From Candidatus Kuenenia stuttgartensis (GTDB lineage: Bacteria > Planctomycetota > Planctomycetia > Isosphaerales > Isosphaeraceae), in assembly GCA_945872325.1 (NCBI GenBank), contig CAMBZY010000137.1, positions 1-7,931 on the forward strand: a stretch of DNA of 7,931 nt, in the 5' to 3' direction. Below, piece after piece: positions 5,920-7,931 of this stretch. A program made the translations under genes and the position numbers. The notes beneath the pieces are model-generated. The model did no database searches, had not been told where the DNA came from, and saw only the letters and a program-made list of their open reading frames with translations. Within the stretch, counting starts at the first letter, position 1. Each line of letters starts with the position of its first letter.

Positions 5920-7866
5920 GTGATCCAACTCAAATCCGCTTACCCTGGTATCGTCTTCGTGGGATTTTTCATCGCCATTGGCCTCACTGGCTGTGGTGTT
6001 GAAAAACCAAAATCAGCGGTTCCGAAGCAACCAACAGGTGTGATCACCAGATCTGGCGTAGGCCGGGATGGTACTTCCGGAGCCGGTACGACTATCGAGC
6101 TTTCGAACCAGAAATCTGTCACAGAGACCGATTCCACGGCTCCAGAGGTCGTTCAACAAGCGGCCATTTTAGACAGTGTTCTGCGCCTTCTGACCACGGC
6201 TGGAACCAATCCCGGTGGCGACAATTTCACGATCGCAACCGAGCAACTCAACCAATACTTCAACCGGAATGCGACCGGTGCTGAGTTCACCCTGAATCAG
6301 CCGACTCTGGAATATCTGACCACAATCCAGATCCCTGAAACAGCCATTAAAGCCTTGCAGGAACCGAAGTTCAGTATCCGTGATGCCCGCCATATCGAAG
6401 ATTGCATGATGTATTATGGGCTTGCCAACCGGATCGCCGGGAATGGTGACGACCTGACAAGACTGCGCCGGATTTTCGAATGGACTTGTCGTAATGTCAT
6501 GCTCGTACCGGCCGGTTCGCTCGCCCCTCCAGGCAAAAATCAGCAGGCTCAGGCCAGACCCTACGACTGTATTCTGCGTGGTATGGGATCCGAGGTGACT
6601 CCTGCATGGGCTGAAAGAACCTGGATTTTCATGTCGCTGGCTCGCCAGATTCGTATTGACGTGGGAATTCTTGTCAGCTCTCGTGCCCCTAACCAGTGGC
6701 TAAGCCTGGCTTTAGTCGATGGCAAGCCTTACCTGTTTGATTGTCGTGTAGGTCGCCCCATCCTTTCCGTGGACGGCTCGACAGTGGCCACCCTCGAGGA
6801 AGCCATTCGCGACCCCCGAATCATGGCGGCCATGCAGCTTGCTGGCTCTGAACCTTATGGCCCAAATAACGCCGATTTGGCCGCTGGAGAGTTGAATATT
6901 CTGGCAGATTTGGCCACAGGCTACCTCTCACCCAGAATGAGACTGCTCGAACAGCGTCTAGCAGGCAAGAACCGGATGATTTTGTTCCGCGATGTGGCCG
7001 ACCTGCGTGCGGAATTCTTCAAGGTTCTGAAGCCAAGGCTCAAAGATGTAAGACTTTGGGAACTTCCGCTTGAGGTGGAAGCCTTGCTCTTCTCCAACCC
7101 TGAGTTCGTACAGGCTTCCCAATTCCCTCTGCAGATTTTTGACTTCAAGCTCCCCCTGCTGGCCGCTAGAACGGATCAATTACGAGGCGAATCGGTGGAC
7201 GCCCTCCAAAAGCTCGTCAATATGCGATTCGCTGAAAACGCTGTCTTGCGGGACAAAGTCACTCCAATATCCAGTGGTCTTCAGAAAATCATTGACATCT
7301 ACAGCACCTACTTTCTTGGTCTGGCTTATCTGGAGAACAGTTACAACCGTATTGCAACTGAATCAGAACAAAAGCAGGCGGACTTAAAGCAAGCCAGGTT
7401 CTTCTTCAATGAAACCCTCAGACTCACGCCTGAGCCAACCCCTGAACGGCCGTTCTTTTACATGTTTCGCTGGGGAGCCGCTTCGAACATTGGCCTGATT
7501 GCACAAGAGGCCGGCGAATTGCCAACCGCCATTCGATACCTGAGTGCAAGCTATCCAACCGCCCAAGGTTACGGAAATCTCCTGACAGCGACGTCGAATG
7601 TCTGGGCCGATCCATTTGGAGCCTCCCCTGCACCATTGCCACCCGCTCCGGAAGATAAGAATCAGCCAGCAAATACGGGGGCACAGGACGTTTTCAACAC
7701 AGCCCCCGCAACCCCTCCAACCGCCCCTGCAAATCGTCCGTTGCCTGGCCTTGGAGGTGCTCCGTTAAACATCCCTGGCCCTCAAGGCCGCCCTTCATTG
7801 CCAACTGGTGGCCCTCGACCTGTCGGGCCAGGTGGGGCATTTCCAGGTGGAATCAACAAACCTTGA
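5920..7866 (+). CDS. Predicted lipoprotein with a degenerate transglutaminase-like core and Pro/Gly-rich tail
   Basis: This 648-residue protein is exported. A hydrophobic signal (PGIVFVGFFIAIGLTGC, residues 9-25) ends in the lipobox LTGC, so Cys25 should be lipidated and the protein membrane-tethered. Residues 26-80 are a polar linker. About 160-285 resembles a transglutaminase/protease-like core: LANRI, LTRLRRIFEWTCRNV (179-193), WAERTWIFMSLARQIRIDVGIL (230-251, broken by no gap) and NQWLSLALVDG-KPYLFDCRVGRPI. By my alignment the catalytic Cys is replaced (near W230) and the His is replaced (N258), while the Asp (D274) is kept, so it is probably not an active protease or transglutaminase. 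Helices at about 455-550 look like TPR-type repeats (YFLGLAYLENSY, RFFFNETLRL, NIGLIAQEAGELPTAIRYL). Residues 565-648 are Pro/Gly/Ala-rich and presumably disordered. The start is the GTG at 5920, placed right before the signal peptide; upstream codons in frame overlap the DUF3050 gene and encode no protein-like sequence. Confidence 0.85.
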   Translation: MIQLKSAYPGIVFVGFFIAIGLTGCGVEKPKSAVPKQPTGVITRSGVGRDGTSGAGTTIELSNQKSVTETDSTAPEVVQQAAILDSVLRLLTTAGTNPGGDNFTIATEQLNQYFNRNATGAEFTLNQPTLEYLTTIQIPETAIKALQEPKFSIRDARHIEDCMMYYGLANRIAGNGDDLTRLRRIFEWTCRNVMLVPAGSLAPPGKNQQAQARPYDCILRGMGSEVTPAWAERTWIFMSLARQIRIDVGILVSSRAPNQWLSLALVDGKPYLFDCRVGRPILSVDGSTVATLEEAIRDPRIMAAMQLAGSEPYGPNNADLAAGELNILADLATGYLSPRMRLLEQRLAGKNRMILFRDVADLRAEFFKVLKPRLKDVRLWELPLEVEALLFSNPEFVQASQFPLQIFDFKLPLLAARTDQLRGESVDALQKLVNMRFAENAVLRDKVTPISSGLQKIIDIYSTYFLGLAYLENSYNRIATESEQKQADLKQARFFFNETLRLTPEPTPERPFFYMFRWGAASNIGLIAQEAGELPTAIRYLSASYPTAQGYGNLLTATSNVWADPFGASPAPLPPAPEDKNQPANTGAQDVFNTAPATPPTAPANRPLPGLGGAPLNIPGPQGRPSLPTGGPRPVGPGGAFPGGINKP

Positions 7867-7884
7867 TTCAGTCCTGATACATGA

Positions 7885-7930
7885 CCGATTCATCATAGGC
7901 CCAACAATCTAAAGTTGGCCTATGAATCGG
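7885..7930. repeat. Long imperfect inverted repeat, possible terminator, at the window edge
   Basis: The left arm (7885-7905) and right arm (7914-7930) pair over 17 bp: CCGATTCAT with ATGAATCGG, AGGCC with GGCCT (sharing the T/A at the junction), and AAC with GTT. A 3-nt and a 1-nt bulge lie on the left side, and the loop is 8 nt. It lies 18 bp after the lipoprotein stop. A T-run that would make it a rho-independent terminator would fall beyond the window. Confidence 0.6.
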
Positions 7931-7931
7931 A

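Overview
The window looks like ordinary chromosome from a member of the Planctomycetota, with moderate base composition (roughly half G+C by eye). The reasons are the gene types: a lipoprotein with a degenerate transglutaminase-like core and a Pro/Gly-rich tail, a DUF3050 protein, a membrane-anchored coiled-coil protein of unknown family, and a Gram-negative Kdo synthase. I could run no database search, so the taxon is an inference. I see no IS element, phage gene, CRISPR array, tRNA or rRNA.

Layout. Positions 1-1062 (+) hold the 3' two-thirds of an iron-sulfur bacterial cryptochrome/photolyase, probably a (6-4) photolyase of the PhrB type. It converges on a diacylglycerol-kinase-family lipid kinase (1093-2055, -). 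Upstream of the kinase, on the same strand, is a single-pass membrane coiled-coil protein (2198-2779, -) with its own promoter and a strong terminator (2139-2168), so it is a separate transcription unit. A 373-bp divergent intergenic region follows. Next is kdsA (about 3153-4004, +), encoding a metal-dependent Kdo-8-phosphate synthase. Its terminator lies inside the last codons of a convergent small two-TM membrane protein (4016-4321, -). A small uncharacterised basic protein (4458-4838, -) is divergent from a DUF3050 heme-oxygenase-fold protein (about 4946-5719, +). A large predicted lipoprotein (5920-7866, +) follows, with a long inverted repeat at the window edge.

How the genes work together. 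They do not form one evident pathway. KdsA and perhaps the lipid kinase serve the envelope (LPS and lipid metabolism), the photolyase serves UV repair, and the others are mostly orphans. Most genes are in single-gene units arranged convergently or divergently. The parts most worth following up are the transglutaminase-like lipoprotein that lacks its catalytic Cys and His, a candidate di-metal ligand set in the DUF3050 protein, a hairpin that presents a Shine-Dalgarno sequence in its loop, and a terminator embedded in an opposing gene. I do not see a clear new multi-gene system here.
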